Assembly: GCA_028713395.1 (NCBI GenBank)
Contig: JAQTOJ010000023.1
Location: forward strand, 1-14,017
Reading direction: 5' to 3'
DNA: 14,017 nucleotides
Origin: Dehalococcoidales bacterium
Lineage (GTDB): Bacteria; Chloroflexota; Dehalococcoidia; Dehalococcoidales; Fen-1064
Below are positions 6,143 through 13,365 of this stretch, one piece after another. A program made the position numbers and the translations under genes. Every line of letters begins with the position of its first letter. Position 1 is the first letter of the stretch. The notes beneath the pieces are model-generated. The model had not been told where the DNA came from, made no database searches, and saw nothing but the letters and a program-made list of their open reading frames with translations.

Positions 6143-7351
6143 ATGCAGAATGCCCTCTCGGACATTAAAGTCCTGGATTTGACTCAATATATTGCCGGAC
6201 CTTATTGCACCAAATTACTCGCCGATTATGGCGCCGAAGTACTGAAAATTGAGAAACCGTTCACCGGAGACGGAGCAAGGCGCGTCGGACCGTTTTACCA
6301 GGATGACCCTGATCCAGAGAAAAGCGGTCTATTTTTGCATCTCAATACCAATAAACAAAGCATCACCCTGGATCTGAAAACGGTGTGCGGTAAGAAAATC
6401 CTTTTAGAATTGGTGAAAGAAGCGGACATTCTGGTAGAAAATTACGCGCCGCGCGTCATGCCTTCTTTAGGATTGGATTACGCCATTCTTGCCGCCGTGA
6501 ATCCCGCGCTGGTGATGACCTCTATTTCCAATTTCGGGCAGACTGGTCCCTACCGTGACTACAAAGCTACAGAACTGATACTCTCCGGCATGGGGCTTCA
6601 TATGCATTTCGAGGGCGAGCCTACCCGCGAACCCTTGAAATTTCCCGCCAACAAAGCGCAATATCTGGCGGGCAACTATGCCGCTACTGCCACTTTGGGC
6701 GCCTACTTCGGCGCGCACGCAACAGGACGGGGACAGCAGGTAGACATTTCCATTATGGAATGTCTGATCTCCCCGCCGGAAGCCGGCGCCTGGCTCATGG
6801 CATATGAATTCACCAAACTTGAAACGAACCGTGTGGGGCACCGCCGCGAGGGTTCTTATCCCATCGGCGTCTATCCTTGCCGGGATGGGTATATCTTTGT
6901 TTATGGCGTGGTCTCATTCTTCTGGCCGCGTATCGCCGCTTGGATGAATATGCCGGAATTACTCACCGACCCGCGTTTTGCCACGCCAGCCGCCCGCCGT
7001 GAAAACCATGGTGATTTTGATGCGCTTTTCATCCCCTGGCTGATGGAACACAGCCGGGAGGAATTGTTCCATTCGGGGCAGGCCAACCGCTTGCCGGTGG
7101 CGCCGGTTTATACCATTGATGAAACGTTGCAAGATCCGCAGTTCGTCGCCCGCGGTTCTTTCACCGAAGTCGAACATCCCATGACGGGGAAGATTGTCTA
7201 CCCCGGATTACCCTTCCGGTTACCGGAAACCCCCTGTACTCCACAAAACCCAGCCCCGTTGTTAGGGGAGCATAACCATCGGGTATATGTGGAAAGACTC
7301 GGTTATACGCTTGCGGAACTGTCCAAACTGCGCGAAATGGGGGTAATTTAA
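6143..7351 (+). CDS. Family III CoA-transferase (CaiB/BaiF type), subunit lacking the catalytic Asp
   Basis: A 402-residue cytosolic protein of the formyl-CoA/carnitine CoA-transferase fold. Family marks are the N-terminal VLDLTQYIAGPYCTKLLADYGAEVLKIE segment (residues 10-37), VENYAPRV (98-105) and TGRGQQVDISIME (194-206). Family III enzymes form an aspartyl-CoA thioester on an Asp that lies 21 residues before the TGxGQ motif; here that position is Gln173 and no Asp is nearby. The protein may therefore be a non-catalytic partner of the next gene's product, which keeps the Asp. Heteromeric family III enzymes with two related subunits are known (benzylsuccinate CoA-transferase BbsEF). The substrate cannot be told. 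The ATG at 6143 has AAGGGGA close upstream; the 27-residue extension to 6062 does not match the family. Confidence 0.93.
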   Translation: MQNALSDIKVLDLTQYIAGPYCTKLLADYGAEVLKIEKPFTGDGARRVGPFYQDDPDPEKSGLFLHLNTNKQSITLDLKTVCGKKILLELVKEADILVENYAPRVMPSLGLDYAILAAVNPALVMTSISNFGQTGPYRDYKATELILSGMGLHMHFEGEPTREPLKFPANKAQYLAGNYAATATLGAYFGAHATGRGQQVDISIMECLISPPEAGAWLMAYEFTKLETNRVGHRREGSYPIGVYPCRDGYIFVYGVVSFFWPRIAAWMNMPELLTDPRFATPAARRENHGDFDALFIPWLMEHSREELFHSGQANRLPVAPVYTIDETLQDPQFVARGSFTEVEHPMTGKIVYPGLPFRLPETPCTPQNPAPLLGEHNHRVYVERLGYTLAELSKLREMGVI

Positions 7352-7352
7352 C

Positions 7353-8654
7353 ATGACATTGACTAACAAATTACCCCTGGCTGGCATCAGAATTATCGAT
7401 CACGGCGTGGTTTATACCGGCACGGCCGCCACCACCTTTTTGGCGGACATGGGAGCGCAAGTCATCCGCGTGGAATCGATCGGGCGTTTTCCCGCCATGA
7501 CACGCGGTCTGGTTGCCAGACCGCCCGCTGGTTTGAGCAAAGCACTCTATCACGGGTATGCCGATTACGAACCCGGTGAAAGACCTTGGGACCGGTGGTA
7601 CCAGTTACACGCCACCAACCGCAACAAGCTGGCTATCGGGCTGGAATTGGATACTCCCCGCGGCGCGGCAGTGTATAAAAAACTGGTAAAGATCAGCGAT
7701 TTGGTGATGGAAAATTTTTCCCAGGGAACGATGGACAGGCTGGGTCTCGGTTACGAGGTACTGAAGGAAGTGAATCCCGGTCTGATCATGATCTCCGCCT
7801 CTGGTTTGGGTAAAGAAGGTCCGTATAAAGGCTACAGCACCTTCGGGACCAATGTGGATGCGATCACGGGCAATATGGCCTTACGCGGCTACCCGGAGGA
7901 TGACATGACCATGAAAGATTGCTCTCCGGTTTGGGCGGATAATGTGGCCGCCGGCACAGTGTCCTTTGCTGCTTTGGTAGCCCTCCATTACAGGAAGAAA
8001 ACCGGGAATGGGCAGTTCATAGATATTTCCCAGGCAGAGAATTTGTTGCCGCATATGGGCGAATCCATTTTAGAGTACACCATGAATGGAAGGCTGCCGC
8101 CGATCATGGGTAACCGCGACCATGCCATGGCTCCGCACGGCTGCTACCCTTGCCGGGGCGTGAATAAGTGGGTGAACATCTCCATTTCCTCAGACGCGGA
8201 GTGGCAGGCTTTCGGTGAAGCCATCGGGAATCCGGATTGGGTCAAAGACGCACGGTTTGAAACGGTCTTGGGGCGTTATCGTCACCAGGACGAGCTGGAT
8301 AAACTGGTGACCGCCTGGACGCTGACACAGGATAATTTTTCGGTAATGCACCTTCTTCAATCGGTAGGAGTTACCGCCGGGCCGGTAGTCAGCCCATCGA
8401 CGGTGTACAGTGACCCGCATTTGCAGGCACGTGGCTTCTTCAAAGAGGTGACTCACCGGGAAACCGGCACACATTCTTATCCCGGCATGTTCTTCAAGTT
8501 TTCCCGGACGCCGGCGGAAGTACGACTACCCCCACCTTGTCTCGGTGAACATAACGCATATGTACTCACGGAACTGCTGGGAATATCTGAAGATGAATAC
8601 GCCGCCCTGGAAAAAGATAATATCATCGGTACGGAATACCTGCCGGGGGCGTAA
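7353..8654 (+). CDS. Family III CoA-transferase (CaiB/BaiF type), catalytic subunit
   Basis: A 433-residue paralogue of the preceding gene product. It has GIRIIDHGVVYTGTAATTFLADMGAQVIRVE near the N-terminus, an insert rich in Arg/Pro/Trp at about 50-85, VMENFSQGTMDRLGLG (118-133) and TGNGQFIDISQAE. Asp196 (in WADNVAAG) lies exactly where the family's CoA-carrying aspartate is expected. The enzyme should move CoA between two carboxylic acids. The ATG is 1 base after the previous stop, with only a G-run as ribosome-binding site, so translation is probably coupled and the two products made together. Which acids are used is unknown, and nothing in the neighbourhood (thiamine-binding protein, ABC exporter on the other strand) names a pathway. 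Confidence 0.94.
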   Translation: MTLTNKLPLAGIRIIDHGVVYTGTAATTFLADMGAQVIRVESIGRFPAMTRGLVARPPAGLSKALYHGYADYEPGERPWDRWYQLHATNRNKLAIGLELDTPRGAAVYKKLVKISDLVMENFSQGTMDRLGLGYEVLKEVNPGLIMISASGLGKEGPYKGYSTFGTNVDAITGNMALRGYPEDDMTMKDCSPVWADNVAAGTVSFAALVALHYRKKTGNGQFIDISQAENLLPHMGESILEYTMNGRLPPIMGNRDHAMAPHGCYPCRGVNKWVNISISSDAEWQAFGEAIGNPDWVKDARFETVLGRYRHQDELDKLVTAWTLTQDNFSVMHLLQSVGVTAGPVVSPSTVYSDPHLQARGFFKEVTHRETGTHSYPGMFFKFSRTPAEVRLPPPCLGEHNAYVLTELLGISEDEYAALEKDNIIGTEYLPGA

Positions 8655-8714
8655 TTGTTTTTCCGTTTTTTATTTATACGGATCATAAAATCCGGGAAGG
8701 TGGAGGCTGTCAAA

Positions 8715-9014
8715 ATGAATCACAACGTTATCGCGGAACTAAAGGTTATCCCGCTCGGCACATCGTCTCCCGGCTTGAGCGAATATGTCAAAGCCGTGGT
8801 TGCTATCGTGAAAAAGACGCCCGGCATCAAGTATCAGGTAACGCCCATGGCGACGATTATCGAAGGTCCGTTGGCAAAAGTACTGGAGCTGGCGAAGCAA
8901 GTCCACGAGCTACCATTTCAAATGGGGGCGCAGCGTGTGCTTACTTCACTGAGCATCGATGATCGGCGGGATAAGCCTATTACCATGGAAAGTAAAGTAA
9001 AAGCGGTCAGTTAG
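8715..9014 (+). CDS. Thiamine-binding-type protein, MTH1187/UPF0045 (DUF77) family
   Basis: A 99-residue soluble protein with the one-domain ferredoxin-like fold expected of this family. Recognisable are 'VIAELKVIPLGTSSPGLSEYV' near the start, the central KYQVTPMATIIEG and the 'VHELPFQMGAQRVLTSLSIDDRRDK' end. Members (MTH1187, yeast YBL001c, YqgV) form tetramers, and some related proteins bind thiamine or its pyrimidine precursor; the physiological role is mostly unsettled. The start is the ATG at 8715, with GGTGGAGG eight bases upstream; the open frame to 8655 lacks such a site. It follows the CoA-transferases after 60 bases and may share their transcript. Its TAG overlaps the TAA of the converging ABC permease gene, leaving no room for a terminator between them. 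Confidence 0.88.
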   Translation: MNHNVIAELKVIPLGTSSPGLSEYVKAVVAIVKKTPGIKYQVTPMATIIEGPLAKVLELAKQVHELPFQMGAQRVLTSLSIDDRRDKPITMESKVKAVS

Positions 9015-10225
9015 GCGTTTCTAAAGCTGCGGAAGACTTCTTTCAAATCCGGGCGTTTGCCATACATCAAGAGGTATGTCCGGAACAGTTTCCCGGCTAA
9101 TATGAAGCACCCGATGATGGACAAAATCATCAGGACAATGCTGACCGCCAGTTCCCAGACAGGTATCTCGGAAAGTCCCAACCGCATCATTACCGTTATC
9201 GGGGAGGTAATGGGTATGAACGTAAGTATTTTTACCACGACATTTTCCGGGTGTTCCATAATAAGCGCCATAAAATAAATCGGCACGATCACCGGCAGGG
9301 TAAACAAAACCGACATCTGCTGCCCTTCACGCGCGGTGGGTGCGATAGCGCCTGCGCCGGCCATCGATACTGCTACCAATAAATAACCGAGTATGAAATA
9401 TATTAAGCCCACCACCAGAAATTCCGGCGTAATATTCAATACTCCGATATAGGTACTGAAGTTATCCAAAGCAAGTTTCATAATGAAACCGGCTGAAACC
9501 ATCCAGATGACGATCTGTAACAGTCCGCCCGCGCCGAGCCCGATCACTTTTCCGACTAATAGTTGCCCGGAAGAAACGGAAGATAACAAAATTTCCATTA
9601 CCCGGTTTTCTTTTTCTTCACCTAATCCCTGTAGCAGATACCCTGATGAAGAAAAAATGGACATCAGCAACAAAATGGCGAACAGATAGGCGAGGATCAT
9701 CGCGCTGATGCCGCCCTGCTGCTTCGCCACTTCTCCGGTACCGGTCAATGTGGTGCTGACGATATTCATCGGGGCCTTAGCCCGCGCGATGACTTCCGGG
9801 GTGTTTCCTTGCAAGAGATTAGCCAATAGGAAATCACGGATTGTGGTTTGCCCTATGCCGCTCATCTCAATCTCGTTTTTCAGGCCGTATCTCTGGATCA
9901 AACCGCTGGAAATATAGTCGGATGGAATCACTAAATATTCCACAATGTCTTTGTTCAGTAATGCTGCTTTGGCTTCATCTTCGGTGCCGTACTTCACCAG
10001 CGTCAGGGCGCCCTGGGATTCGTTTTTGGTGAAACTACCGACATGATCGATATAGCCGATGTTCTGCACGGTTGGGGTCGACGAATTGATAATCGTGGGA
10101 ATTACCCGGGCTGCCAACAGCCCGATCAAAGCGATTACCGGCACGATCAGGGTCATGATGATAAACCCTTTTCTTTTCACCATCGTCAGAAATTCATGTT
10201 TGATCAACAGCTTCGTTTTATTCAC
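9011..10225 (-). CDS. ABC-2 type exporter permease, NatB/YhaP-like (COG1668)
   Basis: A 404-residue inner-membrane permease. One membrane helix lies near the N-terminus (about residues 21-43). A polar, probably extracytoplasmic segment follows to about 170. At least five more helices fill the C-terminal half. The cytoplasmic loop EEKENRVMEILLSSVSSGQLLVGK is the hallmark of ABC-2 permeases that couple to NatA-like ATPases. Family members export sodium, drugs, peptides or lipids; the substrate here is unknown. I chose the GTG at 10225 because VNKTKLLIKHEFLTMVKRKGF matches the family's usual beginning. It overlaps the ATPase stop by 8 bases, so translation is coupled. Alternative starts are GTG at 10234 and ATG at 10258. 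Confidence 0.92.
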   Translation of the reverse strand: MNKTKLLIKHEFLTMVKRKGFIIMTLIVPVIALIGLLAARVIPTIINSSTPTVQNIGYIDHVGSFTKNESQGALTLVKYGTEDEAKAALLNKDIVEYLVIPSDYISSGLIQRYGLKNEIEMSGIGQTTIRDFLLANLLQGNTPEVIARAKAPMNIVSTTLTGTGEVAKQQGGISAMILAYLFAILLLMSIFSSSGYLLQGLGEEKENRVMEILLSSVSSGQLLVGKVIGLGAGGLLQIVIWMVSAGFIMKLALDNFSTYIGVLNITPEFLVVGLIYFILGYLLVAVSMAGAGAIAPTAREGQQMSVLFTLPVIVPIYFMALIMEHPENVVVKILTFIPITSPITVMMRLGLSEIPVWELAVSIVLMILSIIGCFILAGKLFRTYLLMYGKRPDLKEVFRSFRNA

Positions 10226-11132
10226 GTTCGTCACCGGCCACTTTGATGAAGATCTCATTCAGCGAAGGTGTGGAAAGCTCGAAACGGTTTACATTGATCC
10301 GTTTATGTACCAGTGTTTCGAGCACCATCTGCGGGGTGGTTTTATTATCCAACATCAGTTCTACGGCATGATCATGGGGGCGTTTTTCTGTGACGCCGGG
10401 TATTTCCCCCAGTTCACCCTGAAACTCTATTAACACCGAATTATTGCGGTATTTGGCTTTAATTGAGGGGATGTCGCCGTAAAGCACCAGCCGCCCCTTG
10501 TTGATCATCAGAATCCTATCACACATCTCTTCAATTTCGTTCATGCGGTGCGTGGACATGATCACTGTCTTCCCCTGTTTTCTCAAATCCAGCATGATCT
10601 CTTTAAGTAGTTGGGCATTCACCGGATCGAGGCTGGCGGTGGGTTCGTCCAGGATAATCAACTGAGGGCTGTGAATAATGGTCACGATCACCTGGATGAT
10701 TTGCCCCATACCGCGGCTAAGCTCCTCGATTTTCTTCTGACGGTGCCCGATCATATCCACTCGTTTCAATAATTCTTCAGCCCGTTTGCCGGCAGTTTTG
10801 GCATCGACGCCCTTGAGCGAGGCGAAATAGATGATAGAATCGATAACACTAAGTTTCTTGTACAGGCCGCGTTCTTCTGGTAGATAACCGATGTTGTTTT
10901 TCGCGCCTTCGGTGAGTGTTTCGCCCAGGATTTTCACCTCACCCGAATCCGGTTTGATGATATCCATCATCATGCGGATAGTGGTCGTCTTGCCGGCGCC
11001 GTTGGGTCCGATCAAACCGAAAATCTCCCCCGGTTTAACCACGAAAGAGAGGTCATTGACGACGGCGCGGTTGCCGTAAGCTTTTCTGATATGGTTGACT
11101 TCAACCGTGTTGTTTTTCATTTCCATAGGCAT
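10218..11132 (-). CDS. ABC exporter ATP-binding protein, NatA/YhaQ-like (COG4152)
   Basis: A 304-residue ATPase subunit that powers the adjoining permease. Walker A GPNGAGKTT is at residues 42-50, the signature loop LSRGM at 138-142 (in place of LSGGQ), Walker B with catalytic Glu163 in LIILDEPTASLDP, and the switch histidine His195 in STHRMNE. At the Q-loop the usual Gln is Glu (YLPEERGLY, 83-91), which I recall as common in this subfamily. Residues after about 225 form the extra C-terminal domain seen in these exporters. Three in-frame ATGs (11132, 11126, 11120) occur with no ribosome-binding site. The promoter -10 at 11143-11148 is so close that translation may be leaderless from 11132. 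It forms a two-gene operon with the permease. Confidence 0.95.
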   Translation of the reverse strand: MPMEMKNNTVEVNHIRKAYGNRAVVNDLSFVVKPGEIFGLIGPNGAGKTTTIRMMMDIIKPDSGEVKILGETLTEGAKNNIGYLPEERGLYKKLSVIDSIIYFASLKGVDAKTAGKRAEELLKRVDMIGHRQKKIEELSRGMGQIIQVIVTIIHSPQLIILDEPTASLDPVNAQLLKEIMLDLRKQGKTVIMSTHRMNEIEEMCDRILMINKGRLVLYGDIPSIKAKYRNNSVLIEFQGELGEIPGVTEKRPHDHAVELMLDNKTTPQMVLETLVHKRINVNRFELSTPSLNEIFIKVAGDERE

Positions 11133-11152
11133 GTTAACAGCTATTATAACAT
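11131..11152 (-). promoter_or_regulatory. Inverted repeat covering the -10 box and start codon of the ABC exporter operon
   Basis: ATGTTA and TAACAT are perfect 6-base arms separated by 10 bases. Within the repeat, on the minus strand, lies a perfect TATAAT (11148-11143); the far arm contains the start-codon bases of the ATPase gene. No good -35 is seen at the right spacing. The geometry fits an operator for a dimeric repressor that blocks RNA polymerase, but no regulator gene is next to it. Confidence 0.4.
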
Positions 11153-11201
11153 AGCCGCCGACGTGGTTTTAGTCACAAATAAACCATGTATGACGGTGTT
11201 C

Positions 11202-11230
11202 TTGACACTCTGCGTGAATTCCACTATTAT
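11202..11230 (+). promoter_or_regulatory. Strong promoter of the unknown-MBL-pyrD-tatD operon
   Basis: Perfect TTGACA (11202-11207), a 17-base spacer and TATTAT (11225-11230), 11 of 12 consensus bases. Transcription would start near 11237. The ribosome-binding site GGGAGG at 11259-11264 precedes the first ATG (11270) by five bases. It is the closest match to a vegetative sigma-factor promoter on the plus strand and diverges from the ABC exporter promoter about 55 bases away. Confidence 0.75.
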
Positions 11231-11269
11231 CGCAGGTAAAGCAGTCTCTTTCACGAGCGGGAGGTAAAC

Positions 11270-11563
11270 ATGACATACGATACGGGCGCCGGGGCTGCCG
11301 CTGTAGCGGCGACCACTATCATCGCGCGGGCAGTTAAAGCTTCCGGGGCAATCATCCGCGTGGAACCGGGTGATTTCAAAGAAATTTTGAACAAAGAAGG
11401 CCGTGCTCTTGTCATTAAAGCCAAAGGCGGCTTTTTCAAACCGAATTACCAGTATTTGACCTCTTACAAAGGCTTTGTCTTTTTCACCAAATCCAGCAGT
11501 GAAATGATGTTTTCCCCGGAAGTGGAATTTATCAATGCCAAGGAAATCTGGATACCCGACTAA
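11270..11563 (+). CDS. Hypothetical 97-residue protein at the head of the pyrD operon
   Basis: I do not recognise this protein. The first third is small and hydrophobic: Ala-rich residues 6-23 (AGAAAVAATTIIARAVKA) could be a short membrane-associated helix. The remainder alternates beta-like stretches: AIIRVEPGDFKEIL, RALVIKAKGG, then aromatic-rich YQYLTSYKGFVFFTK and EFINAKEIWIPD. There are no cysteines and no catalytic motif. Strong translation signals (GGGAGG five bases before ATG, consensus promoter upstream) and a 3-base gap to the next gene make it a real, probably well-expressed gene. It might be a small membrane-anchored or scaffold protein, but this is guesswork. Confidence 0.8.
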   Translation: MTYDTGAGAAAVAATTIIARAVKASGAIIRVEPGDFKEILNKEGRALVIKAKGGFFKPNYQYLTSYKGFVFFTKSSSEMMFSPEVEFINAKEIWIPD

Positions 11564-11566
11564 TAT

Positions 11567-12427
11567 ATGAAATTGAAAATTACTACCTTGAGCGAAAACA
11601 CGGCTTCGGCTCTAGGTATACTCGCAGAATGGGGGCTGAGCGTGCTGGTGGAAACCGGCGACACCGCCATTTTGCTGGATACAGGGCAGAGCGTTTCGGT
11701 GCCACATAACGCCCGTGTCCTCAGGGTAGACCTTTCCAAAGTGAGCAAAATTTTGCTCAGCCACGGACATATAGATCATACCGGCGGATTGTTGCCTGTG
11801 TTGAAGCTGGTAAAACCGGATGTGCAAATTATCGCCCACCCGGACGTGCTGGACGCCAAATACTCCGGCAGGTACGAAGAGAACCGTCATTATATCGGTA
11901 TCCCGCCTTGGTCGCAGGAATTGCAAAAACTCGGAGCAAGATTTAATTTGACTAAAGAATCGGTGCAACTGGCGGATAATATAATCACCACGGGCGAGGT
12001 GCCACTGGTCACCGATTTCGAGCAAGTCGACCCCAACCGTTTCTATGTGAAATCAGATTCGACCTGGCAGGATGATAATCTGTTGGACGATCAGGCAATT
12101 ATCATCAACCACGAACCGGGATTGATTGTGATACTGGGGTGCGCGCACCGGGGGATGATCAATACTATTTACCACGCCCAAAAACTGACCGGCAGAAAAG
12201 AGATACAGATGGTGATTGGCGGGTGCCATCTCATCTGGTCGGATGCTTCGAGGATCTACAAAACAATCGATGCTCTCAAGGTTTTAGATGTGCAAAAGGT
12301 AGGAGTGTCTCATTGTACCGGCATGGAAGCCTCTGCTATGATGGCGCAGGCACTAGGCGACAGCTTCTTTTTCAACAACGCCGGTGATATCATCAGTATC
12401 GATGGGGCTAAAATAGAGGTCAGCTAG
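11567..12427 (+). CDS. Metallo-beta-lactamase-fold hydrolase, COG1237 (MJ0301-like) family
   Basis: A 286-residue soluble metallo-hydrolase. The signature HGHIDH is at residues 66-71 in LSHGHIDHTGG, after the strand ILLDTG (35-40). Further likely metal or substrate ligands are His194 in GCAHRG, His221 in GGCHL and His249 in VSHCTG. This pattern is that of COG1237, whose members are often annotated as dihydropterin-ribofuranosyl-aminobenzene 5'-phosphate synthase. That activity comes from methanogen work and should not be assumed here. The ATG at 11567 follows the previous stop by 3 bases without a clear ribosome-binding site, so translation is probably coupled. Its own TAG overlaps the ribosome-binding site of pyrD. 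Confidence 0.9.
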   Translation: MKLKITTLSENTASALGILAEWGLSVLVETGDTAILLDTGQSVSVPHNARVLRVDLSKVSKILLSHGHIDHTGGLLPVLKLVKPDVQIIAHPDVLDAKYSGRYEENRHYIGIPPWSQELQKLGARFNLTKESVQLADNIITTGEVPLVTDFEQVDPNRFYVKSDSTWQDDNLLDDQAIIINHEPGLIVILGCAHRGMINTIYHAQKLTGRKEIQMVIGGCHLIWSDASRIYKTIDALKVLDVQKVGVSHCTGMEASAMMAQALGDSFFFNNAGDIISIDGAKIEVS

Positions 12428-12435
12428 GAGAAGAA

Positions 12436-13359
12436 ATGGATCTGTCCGTGCAACTCGCCCCGAAAAATAAAAAAGGGCTGCTGCTCTCAAACCCGGTGAT
12501 GCCGGCTTCCGGTACCTTCGGTTACGGCATGGAATTCGAGAAAATATTCGATATTCAGAAGCTGGGTGCAATTGTTTGCAAAGGCACCACGTTGCAATCC
12601 AGAATCGGGAACAAGCAGCCGCGTATCGCGGAAACGGCTGGCGGGATGCTCAATTCCATCGGTTTACAGAATGTCGGGGTAGACTCCCTGATTCGGGATA
12701 TCGCTCCGGTTTGGGCGAAGTGGCAGGTGCCGGTTATCGTCAATATGGCCGGGGCAACCTTTGAGGAATACGGCGAAGTGGCGCGGCGGCTGGATAATGT
12801 CAAGGGTATCGCGGCGATAGAGTTGAATATTAGTTGTCCCAATGTCGCCGAAGGCGGCGCGGAATTCGGGGCGCGAGTGGAATCGGCGACCGCCGTCACG
12901 AAAATCGTGAGGAAATCCACATCTTTACCCTTGATTGTCAAATTGACTCCCAATACTGCAGATGTCGTCAGAATTGCGCAATCGGTGGTGGCGGAAGGCG
13001 CCGATGCCCTGTGCCTGATCAATACCCTGAAAGGCGCCGCGGTGGATATCAAAAAACGTAAGCTTTTACTCGGTAATGGTTACGGCGGCTTATCTGGTCC
13101 TGCCATCAAGCCCGTTGCCTTGTACATGGTGCATCTGGTAGCCGGAGTGGTGGATGTCCCCATTATCGGTTGTGGAGGCATTGTTACCGGTCTCGATGCC
13201 ATTGAATTCTTCATGGCGGGCGCGAGTGCCGTGCAGGTAGGTACCGCTCATTTTGCCAATCCGATAGCTTCGTTGGATGTGCTCGAGGGTATCAAAACCT
13301 ATCTCAAAGCGCAGAAAATCGAAGATTTCAAGGAACTGGTCGGCACGGCGCGGAAATAA
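12436..13359 (+). CDS. pyrD: Dihydroorotate dehydrogenase, catalytic subunit (class 1, probably 1B)
   Basis: Oxidises dihydroorotate to orotate in de novo pyrimidine synthesis, using FMN. It is 307 residues, cytosolic, with no membrane-anchoring N-terminal extension, so not the quinone-linked class 2. The catalytic base is Cys134 in NISCPNV, as in class 1 (class 2 uses Ser). KGTT (49-52), GGMLNSIGLQN (69-79) and the FMN-phosphate loops GCGGIVTG (245-252) and VGTA (268-271) are present. The GGMLNxIGLQN form is typical of class 1B, which works with the iron-sulfur flavoprotein PyrK and NAD. No pyrK is in this window. The start ATG has AGGAG five bases upstream, overlapping the previous gene's stop. 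Confidence 0.96.
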   Translation: MDLSVQLAPKNKKGLLLSNPVMPASGTFGYGMEFEKIFDIQKLGAIVCKGTTLQSRIGNKQPRIAETAGGMLNSIGLQNVGVDSLIRDIAPVWAKWQVPVIVNMAGATFEEYGEVARRLDNVKGIAAIELNISCPNVAEGGAEFGARVESATAVTKIVRKSTSLPLIVKLTPNTADVVRIAQSVVAEGADALCLINTLKGAAVDIKKRKLLLGNGYGGLSGPAIKPVALYMVHLVAGVVDVPIIGCGGIVTGLDAIEFFMAGASAVQVGTAHFANPIASLDVLEGIKTYLKAQKIEDFKELVGTARK

Positions 13360-13365
13360 CCGCAG

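Noticed and set aside
8662..8682. Inverted repeat TCCGT/ACGGA after the second CoA-transferase
   Set aside because: Only five pairs around an 11-base T-rich loop, with no T-run after the stem. Not convincing as a terminator.
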